A stretch of 64,000 bases of DNA from Coniochaeta sp. PMI_546 (Eukaryota > Ascomycota > Sordariomycetes > Coniochaetales > Coniochaetaceae): contig MU271151.1 of the NCBI GenBank assembly GCA_021432605.1, forward strand, positions 620,001 to 684,000, given 5' to 3'. How positions within the stretch are numbered: the first letter of the stretch is position 1; each line of letters opens with the position of its first letter. A program made the translations under genes and the position numbers. Under the pieces are notes generated by a model that worked only from the letters and a program-made list of their open reading frames with translations, searched no databases and was not told the DNA's origin. Below, one piece after another: positions 1 to 11,205 of this stretch.

Positions 1-1303
1 TCTTCAGCCGCGAGGCGATTCGGGGCTCCATCAACCCAACAAGGGCGTACACCTTATCGGTCGGGTCCTTGCAGGCTGATGAATTGGCCAGGTCGAGAAG
101 CCTGCCGAAGCTAGGAAACTCGCCGCCCTTCTCCTCACGCTCGCTGAGGGCCATCAGGTCCTGGTGGACCAGATGGAGACCCCCGACCGTCCACGCAGCC
201 CAATCCACTCCCTGCTCCCTACCCATGGCGATATCCTTGGCCAGCCACAGATGGTCTTCGAGAAACTCGACGCCGGTGTAGAACGACGCCCAGTCGATCT
301 CGGCCGCTCCGCAACGAACCCTCGTCGCTGACGCCCCCATGATAATCTCCTGCAGGATCCACAGTCGAAACCAATACGCACGTTCCATCAGGCTGTTGAG
401 CGCCGACCAGCACCCGCTCCCCAGACAATCCGGCTCCCTTGCGATGGTCTCGGCGACCATCTTCCCACTGGCGCCAGCGCGACTCATCTCAGCCAGATCC
501 TTAACCAGCCCAATCGCCATATCACTCTGAAACGACTCCTCGCCCAGCCAAGCAACCACGGCCCACGATTCGCCATAGATGCCCCTCATCCGCCCGATCT
601 GTCTCTCGCGCTCACTTAGATCTTTCTGGTTGATACAGAGCGCGTCAACCCACAATCGAAAACCCCGGGCCCCGCCCCATTTCCCGCTCACGCCGTTCCT
701 AGTGGCCGCATGTCCGCCCTCCCCCCAGCTCCACTTCTCCTGCTCCTCCCCCTCATCACTATCACTACTCTCCGCCATCCCCGGCTCCGGACCATAACCC
801 AACCCCGAAACGAGTTCAACGGGCGCTAACCCGGCCGCGAACTCACCGCCCCAGGCAAACCGCCGCAGCGCCACAGCCAGGTTGGCCGTGACGCTGACCG
901 GCCTGCCATTCACAGTGATCTCATCCCTCTGACGCTCGTCCCCCCATACGTACGAAAGTGCGGCATAGTCGCCCCAGGTCCAGCGCTGTGCTGAGAGCGG
1001 CGGGGTCCTGGCGTGGCAGTTGACATGGATCAGGCCGCTTGGGAGGAAGCCGCTGGTTTGGTTCTTCCACAAGGTAGTGAGTTGGCGTTTGCTTAAGGCA
1101 GGGGCAGTATCAGTATCGCTAGTGGTAGTGGTAGTGACAGCAATCTTGGAGAGAAAGCCTTGGTAGGCTGCCGTGGTGTCGGCCAGGGAGTGCCGGGTGA
1201 GACGGCAGACGACTTTGCCGGTTCGGTTGGGGTCTGGATGGATGGCGACGAGGCGGATGTCGTTGTCGCCGAGCCCGAGGCCGTGGTAGAGATCGTCTTC
1301 CAT
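1..1303 (-). CDS. HET-domain heterokaryon incompatibility protein (3' part outside window)
   Basis: The minus-strand frame is open from an ATG at 1303 to the window edge, giving 434 codons with no intron and no stop. The HET domain (PF06985) shows YAALSYVWGD near residue 115, LWVDALCINQKD near residue 215 and RAYWFRLWILQEI near residue 305. DPTDKVYALVGL follows near residue 420, as in the long HET class. An acidic, low-complexity insert of about 70 residues lies between the first two motifs. HET proteins trigger cell death on contact with non-self in filamentous ascomycetes; many paralogues are orphan sensors of unknown specificity. The C-terminal region that would carry any partner domain is outside the window. 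The family is certain; the role is inferred. Confidence 0.9.
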   Translation of the reverse strand, partial: MEDDLYHGLGLGDNDIRLVAIHPDPNRTGKVVCRLTRHSLADTTAAYQGFLSKIAVTTTTTSDTDTAPALSKRQLTTLWKNQTSGFLPSGLIHVNCHARTPPLSAQRWTWGDYAALSYVWGDERQRDEITVNGRPVSVTANLAVALRRFAWGGEFAAGLAPVELVSGLGYGPEPGMAESSDSDEGEEQEKWSWGEGGHAATRNGVSGKWGGARGFRLWVDALCINQKDLSERERQIGRMRGIYGESWAVVAWLGEESFQSDMAIGLVKDLAEMSRAGASGKMVAETIAREPDCLGSGCWSALNSLMERAYWFRLWILQEIIMGASATRVRCGAAEIDWASFYTGVEFLEDHLWLAKDIAMGREQGVDWAAWTVGGLHLVHQDLMALSEREEKGGEFPSFGRLLDLANSSACKDPTDKVYALVGLMEPRIASRLK

Positions 1304-2303
1304 GACGAAAGGGGATCGCTGTAGGGATCAACAACTGAATGAAACATTGAATGTAAAAGTCTAGGGGTGCTGATTTGAAAGACGGAGGCACTCAAAGTCA
1401 AAAAGTGGCTCAGCTGCGCACCTGGGGCGCTAGCCCCGCTGCCTTGGCGACGCCTTCACAAGGCTGCCGAGACGGACCTTCGCCGCCTGCCAAATGATGA
1501 ACAGAAGTCGAGGCGGATTCAAGCAGAGTAGAATACCTTCCTGTATTCCAGCAGCCAGGTCTTCAAGTGCCGCGGCGAGCAAATCCTCCTCAACCCCGCC
1601 CATGCGAACTGGAAATAATCTGCGGCATCTTAGGGCCCGGCGCCTGGGTGACGGTCATCCGGCTAGCGCGGATGACAATATGACTCTTCGCCAGACCGCG
1701 GTTCCCGCGCGGCCGCCCGACCTGACTTTTCAGCCCGGGATCGCTAGGATGACCACCAAATCGAGGCGCGGCAAGCGTTATTCCTCAGTGCTAGCCGTGC
1801 TAGCGCTGCGTTTCTGCCCCGCCGCGCGATCGCGCGCGCGCTGTGACAGATCTCTCAAGCCCCAACTCTGAAAGGGACTCCTGAAGGTACTTGACAACGG
1901 TGTGTATGATCCGGTGAAGCCAAAGGGTTCACGACAAGTGCACAAGCAATTGTCTCAACACTAGATAGATGTAACTACTGATTGTATTACCTACTGAGGA
2001 AGCTAAATTATCCAAGAGAGTGTCTGCAGCGAATCCTAACTACTAGCTTCCTCCTCTGGATCACTGTTTGTCCTTAGTGATCCTTATGCCTGGATCACTG
2101 AGATTACGAGTGATCCCAGTGAGCCTGGTGAGCCTTGCCCGTGGATCACGAAGTTGAGCTCCGCCTCGTCGTGATCTTTTTTTCCATTGGTTGACCCCTG
2201 GTTATTAACGATTGGCTACGGGTGCTTAGATTCAGTCGAATGCTCTGTGCTTTATTTAGGGGACGCTCGCCTGTTGGCGATCGAAATGGCTGCACCCGTT
2301 AGC
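1304..2303. other. Intergenic stretch upstream of the HET gene
   Basis: I find no convincing gene here. A plus-strand open frame at 1494-1871 has no recognisable domain and an Arg/Ser/Ala-rich composition typical of GC-rich noise. The notable content is the set of inverted repeats at 2058-2176, listed separately. Confidence 0.5.
2058..2176. repeat. Three tandem short inverted repeats built on GGATCAC
   Basis: GGATCACT at 2058-2065 pairs with AGTGATCC at 2076-2083. GGATCACT at 2092-2099 pairs with AGTGATCC at 2109-2116. GATCACGA at 2144-2151 pairs with TCGTGATC at 2169-2176. All three stems are 8 bp and perfect, with loops of 10, 9 and 17 nt. A T-run follows the last arm. This could be the end of a small non-autonomous DNA element or a structured noncoding site; no target-site duplication was found. 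Confidence 0.6.
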
Positions 2304-2641
2304 TTAGTCTCTGCGGAGGGACTGTACCATACACACCTCGAATACGATCTCCTGCTCGACATCTAAGATGTCTAACTCTTCTCCCTCTTCCCGTACAGAC
2401 CTCGGCCGCCATAACAATACTGTCGACTCTGCAGAGCCGTAGTTGATGTCAAGACCGATTACAACTTCAATATCGCCGTTGGAATATTGAGTATAGTCCC
2501 AGGCCAACTTATTTAGATCCTTCCCATCCTGCGAGTACGAGACCTCAAGGACTAGCCAGGGATATGCTGCTTCTTGGTGTTGAAGCTGGCTCGCGTCTCA
2601 ATGTAGCGTTTGAGAGCTCCGTCTCCCCTTCCGCCACGTTC
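2304..2641 (-). pseudogene. Decayed fragment of an unrecognised fungal protein
   Basis: In one minus-strand frame the sequence reads as a plausible protein tail, including PWLVLEVSYSQDGKDLNKL, then NGDIEVVIGLDINYG, then WRPRSVREEGEELDILDVEQ, ending at a stop at 2304. Reading upstream, the same frame meets a TGA near 2620 and no start codon is visible. The hydrophobic-strand pattern and acidic end look like real coding sequence, and I recall similar proteins of unknown function in fungi. I cannot assign a family with confidence. It is best taken as the 3' remnant of a host gene. Confidence 0.4.
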
Positions 2642-2792
2642 TCTTTCAAAAAGATGCGAGAAGAGCCCCCGTTCTTCATCCGGTTCGCAGATTGGCCTGC
2701 GCTGTCGGGCGACTCTCGAAAAGCCTTGAGATTCTCGTACATATCGTTCGCGATGGAGTTGGAGAGGAATTCATGGACCGAGGAAAGCGGCG

Positions 2793-3854
2793 ATGATGCC
2801 CGATTTCGGTAAAGATTATGGTGGCCTCGGGAATGATGGCGAATGGGACGAAGAAATGGATGCTGCCTCGGAACAAGGCCAGACCGCCAGACGTGTTCCT
2901 GCTAATATTTGCCCGCCGCAACGTAAGCGCCTCAAGACAAGCACTCCTGCTCAGCCAACCCTCAGAACCTCCACCGGACGGCGGACTCGTTCGAGCGGCG
3001 GCACCTCCGGATCGCAACAGGTCCAAACATCTGCTCCAGATCGGAAGAGCTCCAGCCGGCGTAACATATCTAGCCCGCCTTCAATCTCAAGGTTCCGGCT
3101 ATAAGAAGTGAGCGTCCAGGTCCCTACGGCGAAGTTCGAGGAGGGGGCGCTTGAGGATGTGGCTCTGAAGCGTATAATAGCGAACGGAGACATGGCTGCG
3201 GATGAAACACTTCCCACTCACTCCTCTGGTGCCAACATACCTCTTGGTCTTGGGCATCGGCAATTACTGCCGTCATTCACATGGGAACATTGTGAATCAG
3301 ACCCAGTCACGCTATGCCTCTGGTTCCGACCTTCCAAAAACCAACGAGAAAGACAACTGGAGACCATATATCCTTTCCAGTACTTTAACAGCCCGCCGCA
3401 ACCCTGTGAGAGAGTGTCGGCAAACAGGGAGTTAATGGCCGTGGCATTGCAGTACGGCTTGATCGAAGGTTCCGAGTCGATCGTCAACCCAAAGTGGCGT
3501 GCTGATCCACACCACATCATAACAGCGCAGCTCAGCCAGCGGTGGCGGTACTATCTCGACTTCTGGAGCGAGATATACGGCGACCCGAGGCGGATGAAAG
3601 CAACAGAATCCAGGTTGCTCAAGAGCATGTCCGTCAGTCGCGACATGCCCTAGGACGCAATGCTGATAACGCGTGCCCAAGTCGCCCACTTGCGGATCCG
3701 CATTTCAAAGCGCTCCTGGAGAAAAGGCCACATCTTCAATGAGAAGGGCGAGAATATTGCCCATGATATCTATATGGACCCCTGTGCCAAATTGACGCAA
3801 CTGAACGACCAGACACAGCGAGGCCAGGACAGATTAGACTTCGTTGCATTGTGA
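2793..3854 (+). pseudogene. Unrecognised host gene, one frame with two in-frame stops
   Basis: A single plus-strand frame runs from ATG 2793 to a stop at 3852-3854, interrupted only by TAA at 3102-3104 and TAG at 3651-3653. The first part is acidic, then Ser/Thr/Arg-rich with a basic RKRLK patch, like a disordered nuclear protein. The middle (about 3110-3650) looks like folded protein, for example LLPSFTWEHCESDPVTLCLW and RWRYYLDFWSEIYGD. No domain is recognised. Both stops can be produced from Gln codons by a C-to-T change in a CpA context, the preferred change of repeat-induced point mutation, but two events cannot prove it. Introns spanning the stops were looked for and not found. It could still be a live gene with an intron I missed. 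Confidence 0.45.
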
Positions 3855-4141
3855 GTCGACCAGGCTTCGGGTTTTTCATTCGACGAGGCTGTTGGGAGAG
3901 AGCGGAAACAAATACCGGAGACGGCACTGATCCGGGACGTCGATGGAAATCTCTTTCCACATGTGTCTACTCCATTGCTCGAACTGAGTTGTTATAGCAG
4001 TGTGCTGACCATCAATACCATTATTGTCATCAGAGACGGCATCTACAGGAAGAGGGTGGGAATAGCAAGGATATATCTGAAGCTGTGGGCTGAGCTCGAG
4101 GCGCCATTCGAAACGGTATTGTTAATTTGAACAGCGATTGA

Positions 4142-4306
4142 CAGATCGAGGGTGCAAGGAAGGTTGAAGCACAGATTCCCAAGCCGTATACGGGACTCGG
4201 ACTCGGGAGGTGCGGCCCAAACACCGGCGGCCTGATTGCCATCATCCTGGGCCGCCTCCGTATGACTGTCGACGAGTGCATCGACGCTTATGCTGCTGCT
4301 GCCTAG
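4142..4306 (+). pseudogene. Patatin-like phospholipase fragment, decayed
   Basis: Fifty-four codons end in a TAG at 4304-4306. They match the patatin nucleophile-elbow region as found in fungal patatin and patatin-NLR proteins: a lead-in with IPKP, the elbow, then GGLIAIILGRLRMTVDECI and DAY. The nucleophile serine expected in the GxSxG elbow is not present. Neither the N-terminal glycine-rich oxyanion loop nor the downstream catalytic Asp segment could be found nearby. Patatins release fatty acids from membrane lipids and are frequent effector domains of fungal NLR proteins, which is of interest beside a HET gene. It is clearly non-functional as it stands. Confidence 0.6.
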
Positions 4307-5030
4307 ATGTCCCCGATCCTCGAGGTCCTCTTTTCCCGTCAGCAGAAGAAACATCATGATCACCCGAACCTCTGGGCCTGTGGCTTATGGGCCTAGAACA
4401 TGATCAAGAGCTTTATGGATAACATAATGTACTTCGCATCGCAGAACACCCTTACACGCTGCGTAACCTCATCCTACACGACACAGGAGTCCGTCGGCCA
4501 ACGACACTGGAACGGAAACAGATACCCAAGAGAAACACAAAAGCAGTCACGAAAAGGCTTCTACTCTTCGAATCGGACCTTCTTCTCGATATCTCCTCTC
4601 GCTCTTTGCGACAATGGTTGCTGAGAAGCCTTTGAAGACGTGCTCTCAACCGTCACGCGGGAGGAGGCTCTGATATGCTCCAGCGCGGCTTGGCCTGGAT
4701 AAGTCAGCATGGCGTAGTCATCAGGCGGGAATTTAAACCAATGAAATGCAAGTGCTCAGACGACACGGCCACTGAGTGAACCTTCTCCACGTCCAGGCGT
4801 GGTTCAGGAACCTGTGGTCAGCTCAACAGTCCCAGAAAGCAAGAAGGATTTGCCGCAAAGCTGAAAGACTGCGAGTACGTCCGAATGAATCATATTTATG
4901 ACACGCTAGCTGACTGAAAGCTCTGCCGTAACAAACACGCAGGGGAAGTGGGAGACTCTGTGAGTATTGGATTATTTAAACTTCAGACTGCACCGGGGTG
5001 ATGGAGTCATTGGGTTGGCCTGGGCACGGA
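4307..5030. other. Intergenic stretch, no gene supported
   Basis: Short open frames exist at 4400-4624 (plus) and 4452-4649 (minus), but neither shows a domain. The part next to 4306 may be further decayed remains of the patatin gene. The 3' end of the CorA-like gene lies at 5031. Confidence 0.4.
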
Positions 5031-8000
5031 TCAGTGCCGTGAGCTCTCTGACGACCTTGCTATGCCTTTCTCGACATCATGTTCCTGTGTCGAGGCTCCC
5101 ATGGGCCCTGGAGGCTGAGGCTGGTTCTTTCCGCCAGACTTCGAGTCACTCCTATCCCCAATGACGAATTTGACGACACTACAGGCGCGGCCATATACTT
5201 GGAGTGCCAAATTCCAACATGGGTGCGGAGGTTGCAGGACCGCCGGCAGATGGGGCTCGACAGACTTCCAGAACTGCTTGGAGTAGGGCTCGACGAACTT
5301 CCAGATGTGCTTGAGGGGCCACACGATGGGCATGACCAGGTAGGACATGACTGTGATGACAGGATCGATTTGCCAGGCCGCCAGAGAGGTTGCCGCGAGC
5401 ATGATCAGGATCCCATAGACAAACCACCTCAAGCCCATGCCGGAAAAGGTGACAAACTGTTCTGGGGGAATGGCAAAGACGGCCTAGAGTTACGGATGGG
5501 ACGTCAGTAGGTCTAGTGGTTAAAGTGCCGATGCAAGGAATGAGTGGCAGGTTACTCACGGCGAGAAAGCCCATAGGCAAGTATGCAATGGTAAGATACG
5601 TCAGCTTCTGGATTGTGCGGTTCTGGTCGAGCGAGACTTTGCTGTCCACCATCCCGGAGACGTTTGAGAACTGCAGACCACGTAGTTGTAAGCAGGTTGA
5701 TGTGCCCGAGTATCGCCCTTCGAGCAGTAAATCTTCAACATGAACCTCGACGTTTGCTTACCACGTCCATAGAGCGACTAATCGTCTCTATTTGGCCGTC
5801 GAGTGCGTACCTCACGGCCTTGAGCCGGGAGAACTGGTCCTCGAACGTTCCGAGATACCACTGACAACTTCTTTCGAGGTCGGGGCCGCGATTTAGCTGG
5901 TCCTGTGGAGATGTTTATCTCAACATCCCATGTGCTTCTCATCAAATGTTTCACAACTAAGTCAGGTCTACTCACCTCTTGGATCTGCACCATGAGTTCC
6001 TCCTTCGCCTGCTGCGTGGTCTCAACGCACTCTTTGAGTGATATCTGGATTTGGAGCAGAATGCTGCGTTTTGCTCCGCGCAGCCAATACTTGGCGACAT
6101 CATTGCTCGAAGATCTGTACGCACCCGAGATCTCGTTGTCGGCGTTATAGCGCGCCTACAGTGCCAACATAAGTCATCAGTGACCTTAGCGTTCTAAAAG
6201 AAAAACAAAGGGGGGTCAAGCCTATGTTGTGAATCTAACCTGCAACTCCGGGTGTTTATCCAGCATGTCGAGAAATTCTCTTGGGTCGTTAATATACTTA
6301 TCGTCAATGGGAACATATGCGTCGTTTTCCTTGCCGCTCACAGCATCGCTGTTGCCTGTACTGGTTCCAGGCGTAGAGGGTGTGCCGGTTTCTGTGTGGG
6401 TGTCCGTCAGTAGCTCGGCCGACCTCCCGTACCACTTTGCCATCTCCTTGCATAGGGATCCTAGCAGCAAGAGGAATACCAGACACCTCGCGGTCTGTGG
6501 TTGGTGCGCAAATGTCTGCCAGAGCTTCTGAGCGTTGTTCGCGACCTTGAGGACATCTCGGTCGGTGTAAATGGTGGAGATGATCAGACACTTGCTGAAA
6601 TCACCAAAGTCGTTTGTCGCGAGGGAGATGGAAGACACCTTGAGCAGAAGCCCCGTTTTAGGCGAAAGCATAAGCTGGTGGCTCTCGAGAAACTTGGAGC
6701 GGTGGAAATAAACATGAGTCGGGTCTCTGTACGGCCGCTGGGGAATCTCATCTAATGGAGGAGCCAGAGGTATTAAGTTCCGGGCGCGGATCGTTTCGTT
6801 GTCCGATGTGGCCTTTTCCCCAAATGTGTAGGGGTACCACGTCTTCAGAGTAATGCTAGCTGTCCACTTGTCCCTCCTCTGACAGCTGAAGCGTGAGAGG
6901 TTCAGGACGTGGTTGGTGAGACAGGCTGTCGATCGAGGTTGCAGCACGTATATCAGATAGTCTAAAAATCCTGGAGGAAGTCGTCGGACGGTCCTTGAAA
7001 ACTTGTTAGTGCGGCTCGCCTATCAGGGTACCTATGATAAAACAGGCAAGATTTACAGGAAACGGTGCTGAACGTTCTGGTTGACAAGCTAAACGAAGGT
7101 CTGAGTCAGTGGTCCGCTGCGGAAGAAGGGTTGGGGTCAGATCCTTGTGTCTCGTTTGCTTACATTCTCATTGAGCTTCGACAGTACGAGGTTGATGCTT
7201 TTTTTAATCGCCTCGACTTCGTGTGCTGAGGGAACTTTTGTGATTATGCTGAGAATTATCTGTTGGACCGTACCGGATAACCCCTCGGTCATGGTATCGG
7301 GATCAACAATGTCCGTGATGGACAAGATACCTTGATCCTGCTTGATGCCAGCCCGCCACTGGCGCCGGAATCCTTTCAAATATTCAGTTTCGAGAATGTT
7401 GCACAGCTTAGTTTCAGCGAAATGGTCGGAACTCGCCGTAGGGTACCCTTGATCCCACCAAGTAACAAAGTCCTTCAAGGTTCCTTGGACGGTGACCCTG
7501 CTGGCCAGCATAGGTCCATTGTAGATCCATGGAGTGTCTCTCAACGACTCAACGAAGCCTTCTGGATGGTACTTTGCTGGTGGCTCAAAGACGCCCAGCC
7601 ATCTTTCGGACTGGGATTGTGCTTCCTGTGCTCTGGTTCCCTCGAGGGTTTCTACCTTGTGTAGAGCGTATCGCCACGAGTCCCGGATCTCGTTCATATC
7701 CTTCATCATCTGTTCACGGTAGACCGTTTCGCTGGATCCAAGACTTTGCTGGCTGCTCCGATGGCGCGGACCGGCGGGCGTGTTCTCCCGGTTCCAACTC
7801 GATCTCCGGCTTGGTGACCTGTTCATTTCGTCTGCAGTAGTCAGGCTGAGCAGCTTGTCGTTGATGTTCACCAGTGTGTAGGCAACGATTGCAGTTGCCT
7901 CGGAGCGAAGCCACCCCCTGCTCGCGTTGCCGTAAGCCCTTTCCCAGCAGGGCACGACGGTGCCTTCGCTGTTCAAGAAATGGCAAAGCCGCGTCTTCAG

Positions 8001-10249
8001 CTGCTCGAACTTCTCCACCTCGTACTCAACCGGTGTCCCACCCGCGTCGTCCTCCTTTGCGTTCATGTCAACAGACATGACCATGAGGCGGCTATGGTGG
8101 CATAATGCGTATATCTCCCAGGGCCCAGTCCTAGCTCGATGGTCGTACTGCTTCCTCCATCCGGGATTCAAGTTTGTCGTGAAGGAGCGTTGCTTGATGT
8201 GTTCCTTGGAAAGAGTTTCGATAAGTGTATCGCTGGTATCTGTGAACTTGAGTTCTGGTCCAAGGAGTGCCAGTCGATCAAAAATCTCATCGTCGGCTTC
8301 GTAGGGACGTCTGGACGTCAGCCTCGTCGAAGACGCAACCTTTGCCGCCCGGCAAAGGTTCCGGACCTTTTGCTCCAAGACGTCTTGCTTCAGAACGATT
8401 GGCTCGAGGACCTCATCCTTCGGTGGTGCTTGCTGACTTTGTTCTTGGCGGGAAAAGTCCACTTTTGCCTGATGGAGCTTCAACAGAGAGGCGTAGTGGT
8501 ACCACTTGAGAAAGACAACCTTGTCTCTGTCGCACCTGTCGAAGTTGAAGCTATCCTCAGGAAGGCGCTCCTGTGCGGACAGCTCCCATTTGGTCACGGG
8601 GCCTCTTAAGCTGTTGGCTGGGAATAGTGTCTCCATATGCTTGTGGACGTAGTAGATGGTTGGCAGAACATAGTAATAGTTCGACTCGCCTTCCACAAAG
8701 TTGTCTGGCATTAGAAGCGGCTGCTGCTGCGGGCTCCTGGCCCGAGGCCTCAACAAGGATTCTGTCAAGAACCTTGTCACGCCCTCCACTGCGTCTTTAA
8801 TGCGGGCGGTAACTGATCTCAGCGCTTCTTTCTGGTCATCGTCAAGAACGACGTGAAACTGTCTGTGCTTATTAGTCAGGCTCGCGAGGAAGTTGTGCAG
8901 CTGGACGAGAAAGCGAATCTTCCAGCTTCGAGTCGTCAGGTCTCAGTTAGCACAAGCGGCAGATCCCGGAACAATTCTGGTAGCACGTGTAGTACTCACA
9001 AAGCGGCTTTCAGGTCAACATTTGGGTAGATGAAGATATTGCTCACGGGCGCCAAAACCTCCACATCGCCAGAATCAACGGTGTGAATGATCGTGGGGCA
9101 CATCTCAACGTCCAAGATCTTGGCAAGACAGCGACCGACCAGGTGAGACTCGGAGAGGAGGCATAGGAGCCCAGCCCCCGACTGGCCCTTTTCAAGGAAG
9201 ATTGTCTCCCACAAATTGCCCGTTGCTCCAGGGCTGCATGGATCGGCGATGACACGTTTATAGAACCTTGCTGAGTTGATCGGTGGATTCCATGCCTCCT
9301 CTAGCTTGACGGTAGCAGTATCCCGAATCCTGAATGCGGCGACAAAGACTATGTTGTCCTTGAATTCCCCATGCTTGAAGTCGAGATACGCGTTGTAGGC
9401 TGCGTGCCTACCCTGCTTTCCGCTACTATCCACACACTCTTCCGACTCGATTAGTTGCAGCGGAAACGGCTTTTTATCACGACCAACCAAGTAATAGACT
9501 TGGTACTCCACAAACATTGTCTTGTCTTCGCTATATATCCGAACCGTGTCCGCTGTCTCGGGCCTCACCGCCTTGGCCCTTGGGTGATGTTGGGTCGCTG
9601 TCTTGTCATCCTCGGCGTTTGCGGCGGCGACATTCAGCTTCGTCACAGCATCATTGCGCCTCTTGGTAGCCTGTGCGAAGGTCTGAAAGAACAAGTCACC
9701 TCCGATGGTCAGGACGATTCTCGTGCCGACGTCAGTGGTCGCTGGCAGCGGTGCTGAATCATGGCGGGCGTTTGCTTCAAGCCTCAGCACCTGGTAGCAA
9801 ACCCCCTCGTCGATGAACGATAGGATTGAATACGTGCCAAACACCCGGTCATCCATTCTAGACTTGGAGTTATCATTCAGGAGCAGGAGATATTCGTGGA
9901 AAGGCCACCTGTGACTGAAGGAGCCCCTCTCGATCATCTGGCCTGGCCTGAAGCTGGATTGTGATGCAAACCCCTGGTGCTCTCTCTCGAACTTGTCACC
10001 AGCTACTCCTGAAGGGGTGCCCGGGTCGCGATTTCTCGAGACTTCGAGCCCGAACGTCGCCGGTCCACCAAACTCGCCCTGGGCTTGTGCTAGCGAGGAG
10101 GACAGCGATGTACAGCGGTTGCCGCGCGCAAAAATCAGACCTCGGGTGGCGGACTTGGCCGACAGGTGAATGAGCTCGCCGCCGTAGTTGCAACTGGCGG
10201 CATAGCCCCTGTGTCCAAAATCAAATGACGACGCGAAGTTACTGGACAT
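5031..10249 (-). CDS. Large CorA-like transmembrane protein (1560 aa, 8 exons)
   Basis: Exons (minus strand) are 10249-9000, 8925-7164, 7088-7057, 6993-6240, 6155-5976, 5902-5762, 5670-5560 and 5483-5031, joining to 4683 nt with every frame kept. Residues 1-950 are soluble and unassigned; the N-terminus has a FDFGHRGYAASCNYGG-type opening that I recall from long fungal CorA-like proteins. The C-terminal part resembles the CorA/ZIP-1 fold (PF01544): a helical stretch near 1290-1390, then TIQKLTYLTIAYLPMGFLA (first TM, about 1394-1412) and WFVYGILIMLAATSLAAW (second TM). The GMN selectivity motif of true Mg2+ channels is absent from the loop, which reads VFAIPPEQ, as is common in fungal CorA-like proteins, so ion transport is doubtful. 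The tail is Pro/Gln/Gly-rich. Exon 3 is only 32 nt. Donors are GTGAGT, GTAAGC, GTAAAT, GTTAGA, GTGAGT, GTAAGC and GTGAGT. Confidence 0.82.
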
Positions 10250-10752
10250 GTGTGAGTAGCTAATGTAAGTCGGGCCTGGCAGTGGAATTTAATGTTAGAA
10301 TCCGTATGGGCTTGTCCCATCACCCGTGGGTCGATCGGACAGATCCGTTTCTCACACAGACCAAGACCTACCGCGATGATCCCTCCTTAGCCATTTGAAA
10401 TTCTCATGCACAGGACTATCCGTCTCCATCTTCTCGTGCGATAGCAAATTAGACACTACGCTCGGAAAAGTCAAAACTTGGGCTCTCTGTCGCATGAGGT
10501 CAATGTGAAAAGCGGCAAGAGCGTCATGTCTGGGATACACAGTCGGCCGAGGCAAGAGTTTGATAAAATGCGCACACGGAGAGATAACAAGGAATGAGCC
10601 GATTATCCATTCACACCACCCATATGCGAAGCATGTTCAGCTTGGATGTGAGACGTGCTGCCGCCTTGTCTCTGATTGGGGGGGCCCGGGTCCCAACCAC
10701 TCTCTTTGCGGCAGGCTGAGCCAATATCATGCACACGATACATCTGACAGGG
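10250..10752. other. Intergenic stretch upstream of the CorA-like gene
   Basis: This is the presumed 5' leader and promoter of the CorA-like gene, which is transcribed leftward from 10249. I see no coding signal or clear core-promoter motif. Confidence 0.4.
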
Positions 10753-11205
10753 TTATGATCGCTTAATCGAGCCAGCCGAAATTATGGACAACTCCGAGCC
10801 TTCCCAGCAGACCGCCCATCTTGTTGCATTTTTTAACTCATTCAGGGCATCGAGCAAAAATTGTCGTGGCGAACTCGTTCTATCCCACCACCACACCTGG
10901 CGTGAGACGGGCAAGTAGCGGGTCCAGATGGCCGCCACGAGTACAAGTTTGTTGGCCATGGCCCCTTTTGCCAGCTTAGCGTGCTGCTTACATGTCATGG
11001 TCGCGGGCTTCTCGACAAGGACGTGGCGCTTGCAGGTCAGGGCGGCCAGGGCGTGTTGGTAGTGGAGCGGGTGCGCAGTGTACATGTAGACTATGTCGAA
11101 GTCACCCTCGCGGAGCATAGTCTATCAGGAGCAGTAGACGGGGATGGTGGATGCATCGGGCACGCCTGTGCTGTCCTCCGCGAGCCAAACGCCTTGCTTC
11201 GTCCT
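10753..11205 (-). pseudogene. Gfo/Idh/MocA-type dehydrogenase remnant
   Basis: The minus-strand frame resembles the Rossmann region of dimeric dihydrodiol dehydrogenase-like oxidoreductases. It shows DFDIVYMYTAHPLHYQHAL, then the family signature HVLVEKPATMTCKQHAKLA, then LVLVAAIWTRYLPVSRQV, where the family usually has (E)A.WTRF.P. The upstream piece GVPDASTIPVY lies in the same frame but is separated from it by two adjacent stops near 11120-11127. The NAD(P)-binding GxGxxG start and the C-terminal substrate domain are missing; the frame ends at 10753. It is a truncated dead copy of an NADP-dependent sugar or aldehyde oxidoreductase gene. Confidence 0.65.

Noticed and set aside
1494-1871. 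125-codon plus-strand frame upstream of the HET gene
   Set aside because: Arg/Ser/Ala-rich composition from GC-rich noise; no domain.
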